Assembly: GCA_019744775.1 (NCBI GenBank)
Contig: JAIETZ010000002.1
Coordinates: 1-64,000, forward strand
Origin: Candidatus Obscuribacterales bacterium
GTDB lineage: Bacteria; Cyanobacteriota; Vampirovibrionia; Obscuribacterales; Obscuribacteraceae
Length of the DNA: 64,000 bases
Direction: 5' to 3'
The notes under the pieces were generated by a model. It saw nothing but the letters and a program-made list of their open reading frames with translations, did not search any database and was not told the origin of the DNA. Made by a program: the position numbers and the translations under genes. Of the stretch, positions 10,201 to 25,200 are shown piece by piece (within the stretch, counting starts at the first letter, position 1; each line of letters starts with the position of its first letter).

Positions 10201-13200
10201 CGGCTTGAGCTGTTTGACCCGTAAAGATTTCGCTATTGAAATTGGCACCTAGACCACTTATGGCTAGAACATTGCCGCCTAAGCGACCTGCACGTGTGCT
10301 TATCGTTACACCGCTATTTGCACCATTGACACTCAGCACAGCCGTCGGTGCAATCAACAATGCCGAACCGGCGGTAGTAGTACTGGTGGCAGTATCACCA
10401 CCAAGTTCAATATAGGTTCCGACAGTCAGGCTTCCTTGAGAAGCCAAAAGTGTTAGATCACCGCCGTTGCCGGCTACACCAGCTTGGGCAACTACGTTTG
10501 TTCCTACATTAATAGCGTATCTCGATGCCAGACTGATGCTGGAAGCATTGTTGGATACTTGCTGTCCGGACAGACTGTTGACGGAGATTCCGCTGAGTAC
10601 TGCAGCAATTGGTGCATTAAAATGTCCATCACCACCTGTATTTATGGTTAAGGAATTGCTTGGCAGGCTAATGCTGGCAAAGCCACCTGGAACAAGAGAA
10701 TTGCTCACGGCTGTCGGTGTAATGGTCAATGTGGTATTACCGGAGAGCGTTGTCGTCGTTGCAACATTTACGTTCGGGAAGATACCAATATTGGATGCCG
10801 GATGTGTTTCAGTTGTGTATGTTGTTGTTCCAACAACAATGTCATCTGCTCCATAGAGAACAATATTGCCCGATGTTGTACCTGCATTAGATACAGCCGG
10901 CATGCCGTTCGCACAACCTGAACAAATTGATATAGCGCCCTCTGCCGACATAAAGACACTGCCACCAGCTGCTCCGGAAGCAGGAGTGAAGCTGTTGTTG
11001 CTTGTGGTAACAGTACTTGTAACCGTAATCGCTCCTGTTGAGGAAATACCAACCGAGCCACCGACATTAGCACTGCCACTTGCTTGTGAATTGATGCTAT
11101 TGATTGTTACCGAACCGGCCGATGGCATTTCACCGACTCTAGCAGAATCATCGATGTTAACGACAGTTACCTTACCCCCCACTGTTCCGGAAGTAACTAT
11201 GTTGTTTATGGAAATAGACATCGGCGAAACGTTGCCGTTATTTCCGGCAGAGACAATATTTACCGAACCACCGACGCCGGATGTTGAAGATGTGTTGATA
11301 TTCAACAAGGCAGCACCATTTCCTGAAACGTAGGTTCCGGCATTGACGACGACATTGCCACCTGCGGATGCGCCGGAGGCATTGAGCCCAATTATGCCCT
11401 GAGTATCAGCAGTCGTACGTCCAATTGTTATTGAGCCGTCACGGTTGCTCAATATAACTTGTGCGCCCCTGGCGCTACTGTAACCAACTGCATTGATATT
11501 ACCTACGGAAAGTGTTCCGCCAGTTGCGGCAAGAACAACATTGCCGGCGGCATTTTGAGTTCCGGTACCGTACGCAGCGATATCATTAGCAATGTTTAGA
11601 CCACCTCCGAATGCCACTGCCACTAAGCCTCCACCGCTTGAAGTACCTGATGAGATATCCAATCCGGCAGTAGTATTAGTGTTGCTAACCGTGCCTGTTA
11701 TAGCTATTGATTCACCGTTCAAAGTGATATTGCCGGCGAAGTTGCCTGTGGAACTTGTATCAACGCTATAAGCGCTAACCGAACCATACGGGTTCACTAT
11801 TGAAACTTGTCCAGCGGCAGCTCCTGTCAAACCAGCAGCCGATACACGATTGACTGAAATGTTTATGCCTGTATCGAAACCGGTAATCGAAATTACGCCG
11901 CCGTGGTTCGGTTGGTTTTGCGTAAAGCCACTGCCGGTAGAAATTACATCTTGAACAGTCAATGCCGACTCATTTACCGACAGAGAAATGTTGCCGCCGC
12001 TAGCGCCACTGGCAACGATTGAACCGTTGGATACAGTGATTGTCGTACCGGAAATCACCACCTCACCGCCATTAGATGCAGTAGATGAAACATCAATGGC
12101 TGAGCCGTTAGTATTGCCTGTTGTGCCCGTTATGCTTATTCCCTCACCATCTAAGAATACGTTACCGCCAACAGCACCATAAGCGTAAGCACTTATGCTG
12201 GACAACGTCATTGATGAGAACGGGCTCGCCAAATCGACCGTGCCGCCAACGGCAATTCCTGTACTGTTGGCGATGATATTGCCGATTGTTATTGCGGTTG
12301 CTCCTGTACCCCAAGCAAGACCAACCAAGGTGCCACCTGTAGTGTTGGTGCCGCCACCGGCCATATTTATGCCGGCAGTGTTGACTATATTTCCCAGCAA
12401 CGTGACATTGCCGCTGGCTGTGCTGGCAGCTTGCGTAGAGTTGGTTGTTATAGTTCCAGCAACGGACAATGTACCTCCCGATACTAGAAGTACATCGGAA
12501 GCATTGCCGGTAGCTGCTGAATTTGAAACATTGCCTGAAATGGTCATGTTACCGGCTGATACTAGACTTATCAGATTGTCACCGCCGCCGGCGACGTTAT
12601 TGGCAGAGACAGTGCCACCAACTAATAATGGAGCCAAGAATGACGCGGAAGGCATATCTACAGTCAGGTTACCAATTCCAAATGAAGTGAAGGTGGAAAG
12701 CGATCCAGCCGGCACCACAAATGTCGTACTTGTCGTAGTGTCGGTAATTGTTGGTGCTGAGGTTGTCGAAACTGTGTACACGTAATTATTGCTGGAATGC
12801 GCATTTACGTATGCTTCTGTCAACAAACTCGAGGTACCGCTGTTGATATTAGCAAACTGATAAACGCCTGAGCCAGGCACGCCGGTAATGTTACCGGCAC
12901 TGACGATAATAGCCGTACCAACTGAACCACCGGCCCCGCCATTTACGTTAGGTGAGAAGGTTAGACTGCTGCTAGCACCACGAGATACGAAGATGTTGCC
13001 TCCACTTGCACCGGCACCGGAGGCCGATACATTGGCTGATACAGGAACTGTGCCTGCGGCAATTAGAGAAACATTGCCGCCTGCTGTAACGCCTGATGCA
13101 TTGGTCGTGGTGCCGTTAATGTTGGCGTTGGTGCCATAAGCATTGAACAGAATACTTCCACCGGCACCCTGAGAAGAAGAGGCATTAGCGGTTGTATAGG

Positions 13201-16200
13201 TAACTCCAGTTTTGGCCAATCCCAGGATTGTGCCGCCCTGGAGTGTACCTGATGCAGTAAGCGTTGCAAGAGATGCCGTAGCCTGACTGGACAACAGAGC
13301 AATCGTGCCGCCGGAGGTTGTTCCAGTTGCTGAAGCACTTACTGCCGACACACCATTAGCAGCCGACAAGATAATGTTGCCACCTCCGCCTGCTGTACCA
13401 TTGGCGTTAAACACGCCGGCTCCGTTGTTTGAGCCGGAAACAAAAGAGCCACCGGAGACCAAGGCAATTGTGCCACCTTCTTGTCCATTAGCAGTGTAAA
13501 TCCAGTTTGTAGCAATATTGCCGCCAACAGAAAGAGCGATACTGCCGGCGTTGTTATTGGTCGAATTCGCAATCAGTTGTAAGTAATCGGAGTTAGGTGT
13601 AGCTGTGCCGAAATAACCAAGAGGACCATTGAGAATGTTGATTGAAATATCACCGGCATTACCCGAGGTGGATGACGTATTGATTGAAGCTTCCGTGCCG
13701 AATCCTGTTAGCGCGGAGTGAACACCGGCAAATCCATTACCGGATCCAGGCAAGTTGGATTGATTAATGTTTATTGAGACGTTGCCACCATTACCGGCTC
13801 CGCCGCGAGCATCCATAAATTTCCATGTACTGGAAGCACCACTGCCGCCACTACCATTGAGGTTCAAATTACCAAGTCCGGTAATGTTAATGTCAATATC
13901 ACCGCCGGTTACACCGGACGAGGTATCCACTTGGCTGCTCAAAGAAATGTCACCAAAAGCCGTCAGACCAACATTGCCACCATGAATATTGCCTGATGCA
14001 TCAATTATGTTGTTGCGTGAATTAGTAGTGCCGGACACTGATATGGTGCCGGTTGTTGCTACCAACTGGATGTCGCCACCGAAGGCTCCACCACGAGCTT
14101 CAATATAGCTGCCGTTTGAACCGAACGTGGATACCGTAGCAACTGAAGTGGCGGTAATTGAAACATCGCCGGCAAGTCCTGAGCTGGCATTTGCTTGGAT
14201 AGCGCCATTGGTATTAGTGAAAGTACCGGAGCCGGCATTAATAGTTATGTCTCCAGCACTAACGCCGGAACTCGAAATATTCCAGATGTACTTTTGGTTA
14301 CCGTTGCTTGTCACTGTAATGTCGCCACCATTGCCGGATGTAGAAGTAGCCAGCAATTGTAGAGTGACATTTTGCAGGTTTACGTGAGTGCTGCCCAACA
14401 ATCCATCATTAACAGCGATATTAATATTTCCTGCTTTGCCGTAGGCTGACGATGTATTGTAAGAGCCTTCATAGCATGGTGCCGTGCATGGACCGCTTGT
14501 GAATTGGTTACCGCTGACTATGCCGGCATTCAGACCGGAGTCTAGAATGCTCTTGCCGACTAGAATATTGATGTCGCCGCTTGTGCCGGTGTCACCTTGC
14601 GTGGTTATATAACGGGCACCGATGTTAGTGAGTCCGATTGAAATGTAGAAGTTGCCGTTGCTGACGCCGGCAGTGACATCGCCACCATTGAGTTGCGATG
14701 ACGTATTAATTCCTGAACCCATTATTGTGTTGCCGTAGGATGACAGATTAACATCACCGGCTTGATAGGTAGCGGAAGTGTTAAGCGCCTGGAGGCTGGA
14801 ATTGTAGAACCAGTTGAGGTTGCCTTGCGCAGCACTCATGGTTATATCACCGCCAAATAGGCCGCCCTTAGCTTCGATAACGGCACAACCGCTGCAGGAT
14901 GTTGCTGTAGTGCAGGCATAACAGTTAGTGATAGTGCCAGTTCCTGAGGTTATGGAGATGTCACCAGCTCTATCGACGGATGCATTAGCAACGTAATTGC
15001 CTGCCAGCGGCGACGTAGCAAACATGGAACCAATAATCAAATTACCTGCCGTATAAGACTCGATGAAGCCGGCACTGGTGCCGCTTGTTGTAGTCAGACG
15101 CCAGCTTTGATCGGTGCCACCAACGGAAATTGTCACATCGCCACCTACGCCTGTAACGCCCGTAGCATTTAGATTTATCCTGGCGCCTGCGATTCCGCAG
15201 CAACCAAGTCCGGTTGATGTGTTGTTACCTGTCACAACGGCGAAGCGAATAGTACCGCCCTGCCCGGAAGTCGTCGAAGCACTGACTGCTGCGACACCCT
15301 GCATTTGGAAAATGCCTTCCGACTGCTGCGACGAATTATAGACTGATTTACCGACAATTAGATTGATGTTGCCTGCTTGAGCATTGACACTATCAACATT
15401 GATAAAGTAGGCGCTTCCTGTACCACCAGGATTATTGTTGACGATGTTACCAAGACTGGCAATCAAGGTCACGTTACCAGCAACCTGATTAGAAGAAGCA
15501 TTTGTCTCACCACTCAATGTAACTCCGGTACCACCGGCGGCAACTATATTGCCTGCTTGCTGTGTTCCCGAAACGTTAAAGCTGCTTGTAGCATATGAAT
15601 TGTAGAAGATCTGTCCAAGTGGCGCTAAGAGCGACATATTACCACCGGTAGCACCGCCGTTAGCAACCATCCACATGGTGCCATTCATTGTTATGTCATT
15701 GCCCAAGGACATGAAATTGACCGAGCCACCTGATGTTGTGCCTGAAGCAATAAGGGTATTGCCCATGCTAATTCCGTTTCTGGCAACTACTGTGATTGAA
15801 TCAGCAGAGGTAGAATGCAACACGGCATAGTCTGTATTGGTTGCTGTAGACAAGGACATCAAAGGTGCAATCATTCGTGAATCACTACCTGTATCAAGGG
15901 TGACTGTCGAATTGTTGATAGATGCGTAGCCGTTAGGATTGTAATTTGTCAGTGCAGTGGTGGTGACGGTTACTGTCTTAGCTCCACTGATGGTTGCAGT
16001 CGTCGGCACACTCGTATAAGCAGCACTCATACCGGAAGCAACAGTTACATTGGCAGGCAAGAAGTTAGGTGGTGGGCTTGGATTAGCAGTCGGATTTGGG
16101 GTAATGGAGGAACCATTACCGGCTGAAACTAGAATGACTGTTCCTGAAGCAGAACCATTTGTTGCATTCCAGGCATTGATTGAACTGTAACCAATACTGG

Positions 16201-19200
16201 TCGCCGAGGATAAGAAGACAGAACCGGAACGTGCCGGAGAAGAAGCCGCTACACTTGTGTTGGTTGTATCAATAACGCCGCCCACAGTTAAAGCGCCACG
16301 AACCGCAATACCTACTGAACCGGAAAGCGCCTGGGCGCCAGTGGCGTTAGTAGAAATAGCACCAACCGTAGCAGACATGTTGCTTGTATCCATGGAGACA
16401 ATTTCAACATCGCCACCGGTTATACCTGTCGTATTGATGGTACCCAGCGCTACTGAAGCAGTGCCGTTGTTTCCACCGGCAGCCACATAAACAGAACCAG
16501 CTCTACCAGTGGAAGATGAGGCATTAAGGTTGAGTAAACCACCGGCATTGTTAGCGATGCTCTGCCCAGCGCTCATAATAATTGCCGTGCTGCCTGCAGT
16601 TCCTTGAGTAGAGATACCCTGGACACTGTCACTGGAGCCGGCCAAAATGCTTCCTGCAGCGCCAATCATGACTGCACCACTGAATGCTCCGTTAAGACCG
16701 CGAGCATCGATTGAGCCAACGGTTACAGAGCCGGTGCCGGCTTTGATTATGACCGAGCCACCGTAATTGCTATCGCCGGATCCCGAAGCAAGAATGTTAG
16801 TCGGCACAACAATGCCGGCTGCGCCACCAGCAAACAGAGCGATACCACCTGAAGAGTCACCAGCAGAAGCAGTATTAAGCGAAGCTCCGGAATTAAGAGC
16901 AATTCCGCCAGCTGTAGACGTTAAGCTGATACCGCCGCCTGTTGCATAGCCACTACCTGTCGCCTGAAGTCCTCTAGCGTAAATGTTGCCTGAGGAAGTT
17001 ATGTTGTTTGTCGCCGTCAAATTAATAACACCTGCATACTTGCCGGTGCCATAGGCATCGGCCAACATGCTTCCGGAAATATTGAGGGTGTTACCTGAAG
17101 TCATTACCATCATGCCGGCATTACCTGCTGAACTGCTCGAATCAGTGGCAACAGATGCGCCCGTTGTGAGATTAATGCTGCCGCTTGTTGTGGTCAGAGT
17201 CAAGACGCCGCCATTGGCTCCTCTGAGTCCGGCTGCAGTTAGATTGTCCAGAGTGATGTTCTGAGCGGCGGTCATGGTGACAACGCCACCTCTTGATCCA
17301 TTGCCTGTCGACGTGCCCACACCATTTGCGCGGACATTATCTATATCAATGGATCCATTGGTAGCGTTCAGAGTTATCGTTCCACCATGGGCATAGGTAG
17401 CAAGATTACCTGTACCTGGCGAAAGATTCGAATAGCCGGAAGCAAGAACATCAGTGATGTTCATTGTTGAATTGGTAAGTGTAGCGGTTATCGTACCGGC
17501 TGCAGCATTGTTCAAGCCATTAGCGTTCAGCACACCAATAGTCATGCCGGTATTTGCAGATAAACTGATCGTGCCACCAATTTTATAAGCGCCTGTTCCA
17601 TTAACATAGACGCCGCCTCTATTGGAACTGCCATCCATCATTGTTATGGCATTGCTGCTTGTCGTCATTGTCACGGTACCACCGTTTTGACCGTTGGCAT
17701 AAATGTTGCCGCCGTTGGCAGTTGTGACAAAAATACCTTGCGGGGCAGTGATGGTTACCGTTCCGCCTGTATTTCCTGCGGAAGACACATCAATTGCAGC
17801 ATTCGTATTACCTGCTAGTCCTTGTGAGGTTGAGCCCAGCATGGTTACGGTTGTAGCAGAGTTAAGCACCAGCGTACCGCCCAGTCCTGTTTGTGAAGTG
17901 AGACTTATTCCGTCAAGCACTTGCATAGCAAGGCGGGAATAAATATTTGCGGTGCCGCCGTTACCTGACAGAGCATTTCCAGTGACGCTGGAGATGGTAA
18001 CCAAGCCACCGGGGAAAGTTTGTGAGTTGGTATTGAAGGTTCCGGCATTACCCGTACCAGTTGTGCTTAGAACAACATTGCGAGCTGTGATTGCCGATCC
18101 GGCCTGGTCTGTGAAGAGGGTGATTGTGCCACCACCTGTTGCGGACTGCACAGAAAGATTACCAACATCAATCGTCATACTAGCCGTCAACGAAATTGTG
18201 CCACCAACACCGGCAGACGAGGAAGCTGCAATGGTGCTTGTCGGTTGAGCGGTAATGCTGCTTAGCAAATTCGATGGGTTGGCGGTCATATTGACAGTAC
18301 CGCCACCGGCTGTACCGGAAGCGTTTAAACTGCCGGAAGCTAAATGTATGTCGCCGGCAAACAGTGTAATCGTACCGCCTGTTCCTGACGAAGCATTTAC
18401 ATTGAGCGCTGCTCCATCAGCTATTTCCAAATTTGCCGTAACATTGGAGGTACGCAAGAGAATCGTGCCGCCGGATGTACCGGAAGCTTTAATCTGACCA
18501 TAGGTACCGGAATTGAGGGCGGCACCACCATATCCGACCGTGAAAGTGTAGTCGTCTACTGGTGATACTGGGAACAGGGAAACGGTGCCACCTGTATTAG
18601 ATACCGATGACACATCAATGGAAATTCCATTGCTACCGGAAGTCTGTCCGGTGATATTAATATTGTTGCCATATACAGTGACGCTGCCACCAACTGCACC
18701 TCCGGATACAGCTGTTGATGATGAATTAATAGCATCAACAATTACTGATCCATCGCGAGCGGAAAGAACAACATTGCCCGGTGTTCCAGGAGCTGTTGCT
18801 TGTATTGTGAAGCCGGCACCATTTAGATTTGTGCCGGCATCTAGAATTACTGTTCCAGCGGTTGCCGAAGCGGACGTTACTGACGTGACCAGGTTATTAC
18901 CGAGGGAAATGAAGCCGGCTGAGTTAGCAGCAATGATCGCTCCGGAATTGCCTGTTGCCGATGAGGTTAGAACAAGACCCAAAGGCAATCCACCATTGAC
19001 GTCGGTGTTGTTGGCAAATATGGCAGCCGCACCAGACGAACCGGTGTTGTTAACAGTGACAATCTGGGCAGGCGGTGTTGCCGCAGTGGACAGATTGAGG
19101 TTAATACCGGATGTAAATCCTGAATTGGAGGCATCAGCTAATACAACCGGGCTAGCTGGACCAGGAGCACCCGACAAGAAGCTGAAGTTACCGCCGGTGA

Positions 19201-22200
19201 TGATACCGCCGGCCGATCCCGAACCTGTGTCATTGTTGTAACTAGCAAATCCACCTTGTCCGGCAGTACCATTAACGTTGCTGTTTGTCGTCGAACGAAC
19301 AACCAGTGAACCAACTACAGCATTACCCGTTGTCGATACCGAAATACGTCCGCCATTGGCATTGTTCAAACCACCAGCATAAAGAGACGATGAGCGAATT
19401 AGTCCTGAAGCTAATAGTGCAGCAGAGCCGGCACGATGTGTTGAACCGGTTGCGTATGTATCCACTTCACCAAAGTTATTAAGAGTATTGCCTGTCCAGT
19501 TACCGATCGTCAACGTTGATGTTGAAACAGCAAGCAATGAACCGGGGTTGCCATTGCCCGAAGCGTTGGAGAGATCAATACTGGCTAGAGCGTTAGCGGT
19601 ACCGGCTGAACCAAGAACCGAAACTGCCGAGCCGAACAAAGTGGCATTACCGGAGTTGCCTGTTGAAGATACTGTCTTCAGTCCATTTGACAAGGATAAT
19701 GTGCCAAGCGCGCCAAGGTATACCGAAGAAGCATCGCCGGCAACAGGTGTCGTCGACACAGTGTTCGTAATCCCGATATTACCCGAGGCAAAGATTGGCA
19801 GAGCTGCAGATGCGCTACCACCGACATTACCATTTACAGTTGTAGCGGTGACGTTACCGCCGACCAGCAACGGAGCAACAAATCCCTTGGATGGTGTGAC
19901 AAATGTAAGAGTAGCTACTGTCAAACCACCAAACGCACCCAGAGATCCGGCTGGAAGATTATATGTATTGTTAGTGACTGCAATCGGATCAATAACATTG
20001 ATTGTCGGCAATGCTCCTGGTGTGACGGTTATTGTCACCGTATCACCGTGAGCCGGATCAATTAATGTATTGATATTAGCCGGTGTCAGCACCGACGTGA
20101 CGTTTGTGAATATTCCAATGTTGGTTCCAGCTGTAGCCGAGAACGATCCAGCTCCCATTATTACCTGATAGCCAGCAGCTCCACTTCCTGATGTGGTACT
20201 GCCGGACAAGCTGGAGGCAGATGTCGAACCTGCTGATGCGAAGATATTGCCACCTATACCGCCAGCTCCTGATGCACTGGCATTAACGGCGGAAGAAATG
20301 GTTCCGGAAGAAATGAGCGCGACATTACCACCCGCGGTAACTCCAGATGCATTTATGGCAACATTGCCGATACCCTGAAGAACGGTGCCGAATGTGTTCA
20401 GCAAGACATTGCCGCCCACACCTGCGGTTGATGCAACACTTATTCCATTGGACAACGATATTCCAACAGAGCCCGTGCCTTTAGCCATGGCAATTACCTG
20501 ACCACCACCGAGAGCGCCTGTTGCTGCAATGCTTAGTCCGCCACTTGAGCTATTCAGAGAGAGTGAACCGGCAGACGAACTCATAAGAATGTTGCCGCCA
20601 TAGCTGGATGCACCTGTACCATTGGCTTGAATGTACTGACCGAGCAAGCTGCCCTGAAGCGCAATACTTATGTTGCCGCCCGAGCCGGCTGTTCCGTTCG
20701 CTTGAATTATGCCTTGATTGTTGCTCAGGATGCCGTTCAATTCAAGGTTCATGCCACCGGCAGTTGATGACAAATTGATGTTGCCACCGTTGGCGCCATT
20801 GGCGTAGAAAGACCAGTTGGTGTTCATACCACCAGCGACTGCAACGTTGATATTACCGGCATTGTTATTGGTTGAATTGGCAATCAAATCCAACATATCG
20901 TGGAAGTTCTGGCTGGTGGCTGTCACGTTACCGGAAACAATATTGATATTAATGTTACCGGCATTACCTGAAATGGAGGATGTGTTGATTGATACTTCCG
21001 AGGTGCCACTGCGTGTGCTGGTTGTGTAAATACCAGGATTTGAGCCGCTTGTTTGATTGATGAATATGTTGACGTTACCGCCATTGCCGGATGTACCCAT
21101 AGCATTGATGTAGCGCTGATTGCCGCCAGGTGAACTACCATAAGCATTGAAGTTCAAATTACCTGTGCCGGTAATTGAGAGATTGACATTGCCTGCCGAT
21201 ACAGCAGAAGATGTGTCAATTTCTGAGGACAACAAAATTGCAGCCGGATTGGAGTTGAAGGATATGTCGTTCAATGCCAGCAAATTGACGTTGCCCGAAC
21301 GTGATGTGCCGGTTGTGTCAACCAAGGTATTTCTTGGGCTGCCTGTTGGGTTGACAGAACCAGGGGCACCGTTAATGCTTATACCACCGGAACTTGCCGT
21401 CACATCAATATTTCCGCCGAATACGCCGCCGTGAGCATCTAGGTACGCAGACGAGAATGAAGTAGCATTTACGGAAATGTCACCGGCACGCACTGCCGAA
21501 GCTGTTGTCGAAAGGTAACCGGTCGTAGTAAATCCTGCTGTGCTGTTGATCGTTATACTGCCACCATTAAGACCGTTGGCGATGAAATACGCACGACGCA
21601 AGCTGGCCGTTCCACCTAAATTAACTGAGATATTACCGCCATTGTCATTTGTGGAATTAGAGATCATTTGCACTACGTATTGACTGCCGGTGTCTCCACC
21701 AAAATAACCCCACTGACCGCTCTGAATGTTGATGCTTATATCTCCAGCCTGTCCGGATGTTGAGGAGGCATTAAAGGAACTTTCAAACGTACTACTCGGG
21801 AAACTGGTAGTCGCCGTTACTATACCGGCCCAGCCATTGCCATCTGTAATTGACTTGTAGATATCGATAGAAATATCGCCACCACTGCCGGCTACACCCA
21901 TAGCATTAATGTAGCGATAAGGAATCGCAACAGTGCCTTTTCCTTCACCGGATGCGTTCGAGAAACGCAAGCTGCCATTATTGATGTTGATATCAACATT
22001 ACCTGCATTGCGAAGGCTTGATGACGTGTTAATTCCGGTGCTTAACGTGATGTTGGACGCGGCAGACAAAGTAATATTGCCACCTTGAATTGAGCCTGTG
22101 GTGTTGATATTGTCGTTGGTAGCATTGGCAGCGTTGTTTGATCCTTGGAGCGAGATTGCACCACCTGCTGCCAGGAACTTCACCATACCTCCATACGAAC

Positions 22201-25200
22201 CGCCATTAGCTTCGATAAAGCTAGTTGTTGTAGATGGTCCAAAGTAAATATCGCCAGTTGTTGCTGTAATACTGATATCGCCTGAGTGACCATCTGCTAG
22301 AGCATTTGTCTTAATGTATTCACCGGCATTTGTAAATGTTCCATTTGATGCAGCATAGCCGTTAGCTGCAAATGCGTTGACATTTCCACCATTCGCCCCG
22401 GAAGTTTCTGTTAGTCTCAAGTTTTGATCCAAGCCACCAACTGCAGTTGTGATCGTACCGCCCGAGGTACTTGACGATGTGGCATAATAATTTGTTCTTC
22501 CACCTGCAATTCCGCAACATCCAAGACCGTGAGACACGTTATTGCCGGTAATTACAGAGAAGTTGATATTGCCGGCTGTTCCTGACGTCGTCGATGCACT
22601 GACAAAGCCCGTGCCCTGCATTTGATAGATGCCAGCAGCAGCAGGAGAAGTGACAGTAGCGATACTGCCTTCCATGACTGATTGACCAACAATGAGATTT
22701 ATTTGACCGGCTTTTCCTGTCGTACTAGCGGTGGTTATATCAAGTCCGTTGAGTCCGGCATTATGGAAGATGATGTTACCCAAGGTGGAAACCAGTGTGG
22801 CATTACCACCATTCAAGGCGGACGAGGCATCAATACCTGATACACGAACATTGGCGCCGGCAACAGCAACAAAATTACCGGACTCAACTGTACCGGAAGT
22901 GCTGATACTGGAAACAGCAGAGCCGCTGTTGACGTAGTTGATTTCACCCAACGGTGCAACGTACGATATGTTGCCGCCGTACAAGCCACCATTTGCCAAT
23001 TGTAGTATTTGACCATTTACCGTGTAATTGCTGGTTAGTGAAGTATAGCTTTGCGAACCACCGGAAGCTGTTCCTCCAGTAAGGACATTGGCCGAAAGCA
23101 GAATGCTGCTGCGAGCGACCATGGTCATAGAGTCGGCGTTTGTACTGTTTGTCTTAGTCAAGTTCGGCTGACTAACGGTACCAAGAACCAGAATTGGCGC
23201 AATCATACGCGAATCACCGCCAGTATTAAAGTTTATGGTGCCGTTAGTAATTGAGTTGAAACCGGCAGGATTGTAACCCGACATGCTTGTCGGCGACACT
23301 GTGATAGTTACTGTCGCGTTATTTAGAGTTGTAGGCGTACTGGTTAAACCAACAAAGGCGGCAGCTTGACCAGCAGCCGTGGTGACGTTAGCTGGTGCAT
23401 AAGGGTTGGCCGAACCAGTCGGTGTCGGGCTAATGGCAGACGGGCTGCTTGCAGATGTTGCCAGAATGACAGTGCCGGAACCCGAACCATTTAGAGAATT
23501 GTATGCATTGATTGACGTATAAGAAATGGTGGTGCCTGTAGTCTTCGCCGATGAGATAAAAACCGAACCGGATCTGGCAGGCGATGAGCTGGTGGCACTC
23601 ATATTTCTGGTGTCAATTGTGCCGACATTAACAGCGCCGAGAGCGGCTATGCCGACAGAGCCAGCAAGGGCAGTCGAGCCGGTTGCCTGAGTAAGAATAG
23701 ATGTAGCAACTGTAGCAAAGCCTGACGTATCTAAAGAGACAATCTGCACATCACCGCCGGATGTACCTGATGTATTGATGCTGCCCACACTTATAGACTG
23801 TGTACCATTATTACCACCGGCACCGATGTTAACGTAACCGCCTCTACCTAGCGTTGACGAGGCATCGAGATTCAGTGAACCACCGATAGTTGCAGCAATT
23901 CCCTGTCCGGCAGTAAGTACCAAAGAACCGGAGCCGGCATCACCGGCAATCGAAATTCCTTGGATGGAACCTGATGCCGAGCCGGCGCGAATACTACCAG
24001 CCGCACCAACTGTTACCGAACCGGAGAACGCACCATTCAAACCACGAGCATCAATCGATCCCAACTGTACGGAACCAGCCGCTGCCTTGATTAATACTGA
24101 GCCACCGTATTCATTGGTTCCTGAACCAGAGGCAAAAATATCGCCAGAGCTATTAATAGCCGTTCCACTGCTTCCAGCTGACATCATTACGCCGCCAGAC
24201 GAGTTGCCGGCAGAGGAAACATCAATGTCAGAACCAGCAGAGAAAGAGATTGTTCCGGCTGTTGCTTTGAGAGCCACCCTGCCGCCACCAGCATAACCGT
24301 TTGCAGTTGGAGTACCTTGCAAGCCTCTAGCGTAGATATCTCCCGTTGCAGAGAAATTGTTGGCTGCGGTAAATTGCAAGACCCCGGCGAAATTCTCCGA
24401 GCCATAGGCATCAGCCTGGACAGTACCCGAAACGATAATGTCGCGACCAGCAGTGACGTTTAACAAGCCACCTAAGCCGAAGCTAGTGGTTGAATCAGTG
24501 GAGAGATTTGCACCGCCTGTTAAATTGACATCACCGGTTGCGCCTGTTGTAGTGATAGTGGCAACACCTGCATTACCACCATTCAAGCCACGCATGTTAA
24601 TCGCTCCGGTTATCTGTACTCCGGACAACGAGGTAAGGCTCAATGTGCCACCAAGAGCTCCTGGTCCTGTGCTATTACCAACCGAGTTGGCAGTTACCGA
24701 ACCGATTGTAATCGCACCAGCCACGGCCGACACTGTGATTGAGCCGCCGTTAGATGTAGTTGAAAGCAAGCCACCACCTGAAACATTGGAATAGCCAGAT
24801 GCTGACAGATTGCTGGCATCAATACTGCCGATGGTTGATGTAAGTGACATCGAACCGCCGGAAGCTTGGCTCAAGCCATTAACATTCACTGTTCCTATCG
24901 TGGTGTTCAATCTGGACGATAGCGTGATCGTGCCGCCTCTGTTGAAGATACCCGAACCAGTTGCCGACAGACCACCACGAGCAGAAACTCCATCGTAGGT
25001 GGAAATTGTGCCGAGACTCGATGTAAATGTAATTTGACCGCCATTAGCACCGTTGGCAGCAATATTGGCACCACCCAGTGCAGTCATTTGAATTAAGGTT
25101 GGTGCTACGACTTGAACGGTACCACCTGTTCCAGTGCTCGATGAAACATTGATGGCATTACCGCCAACTCCGGAACCTGCAATCGTCACATTGGTGCCGG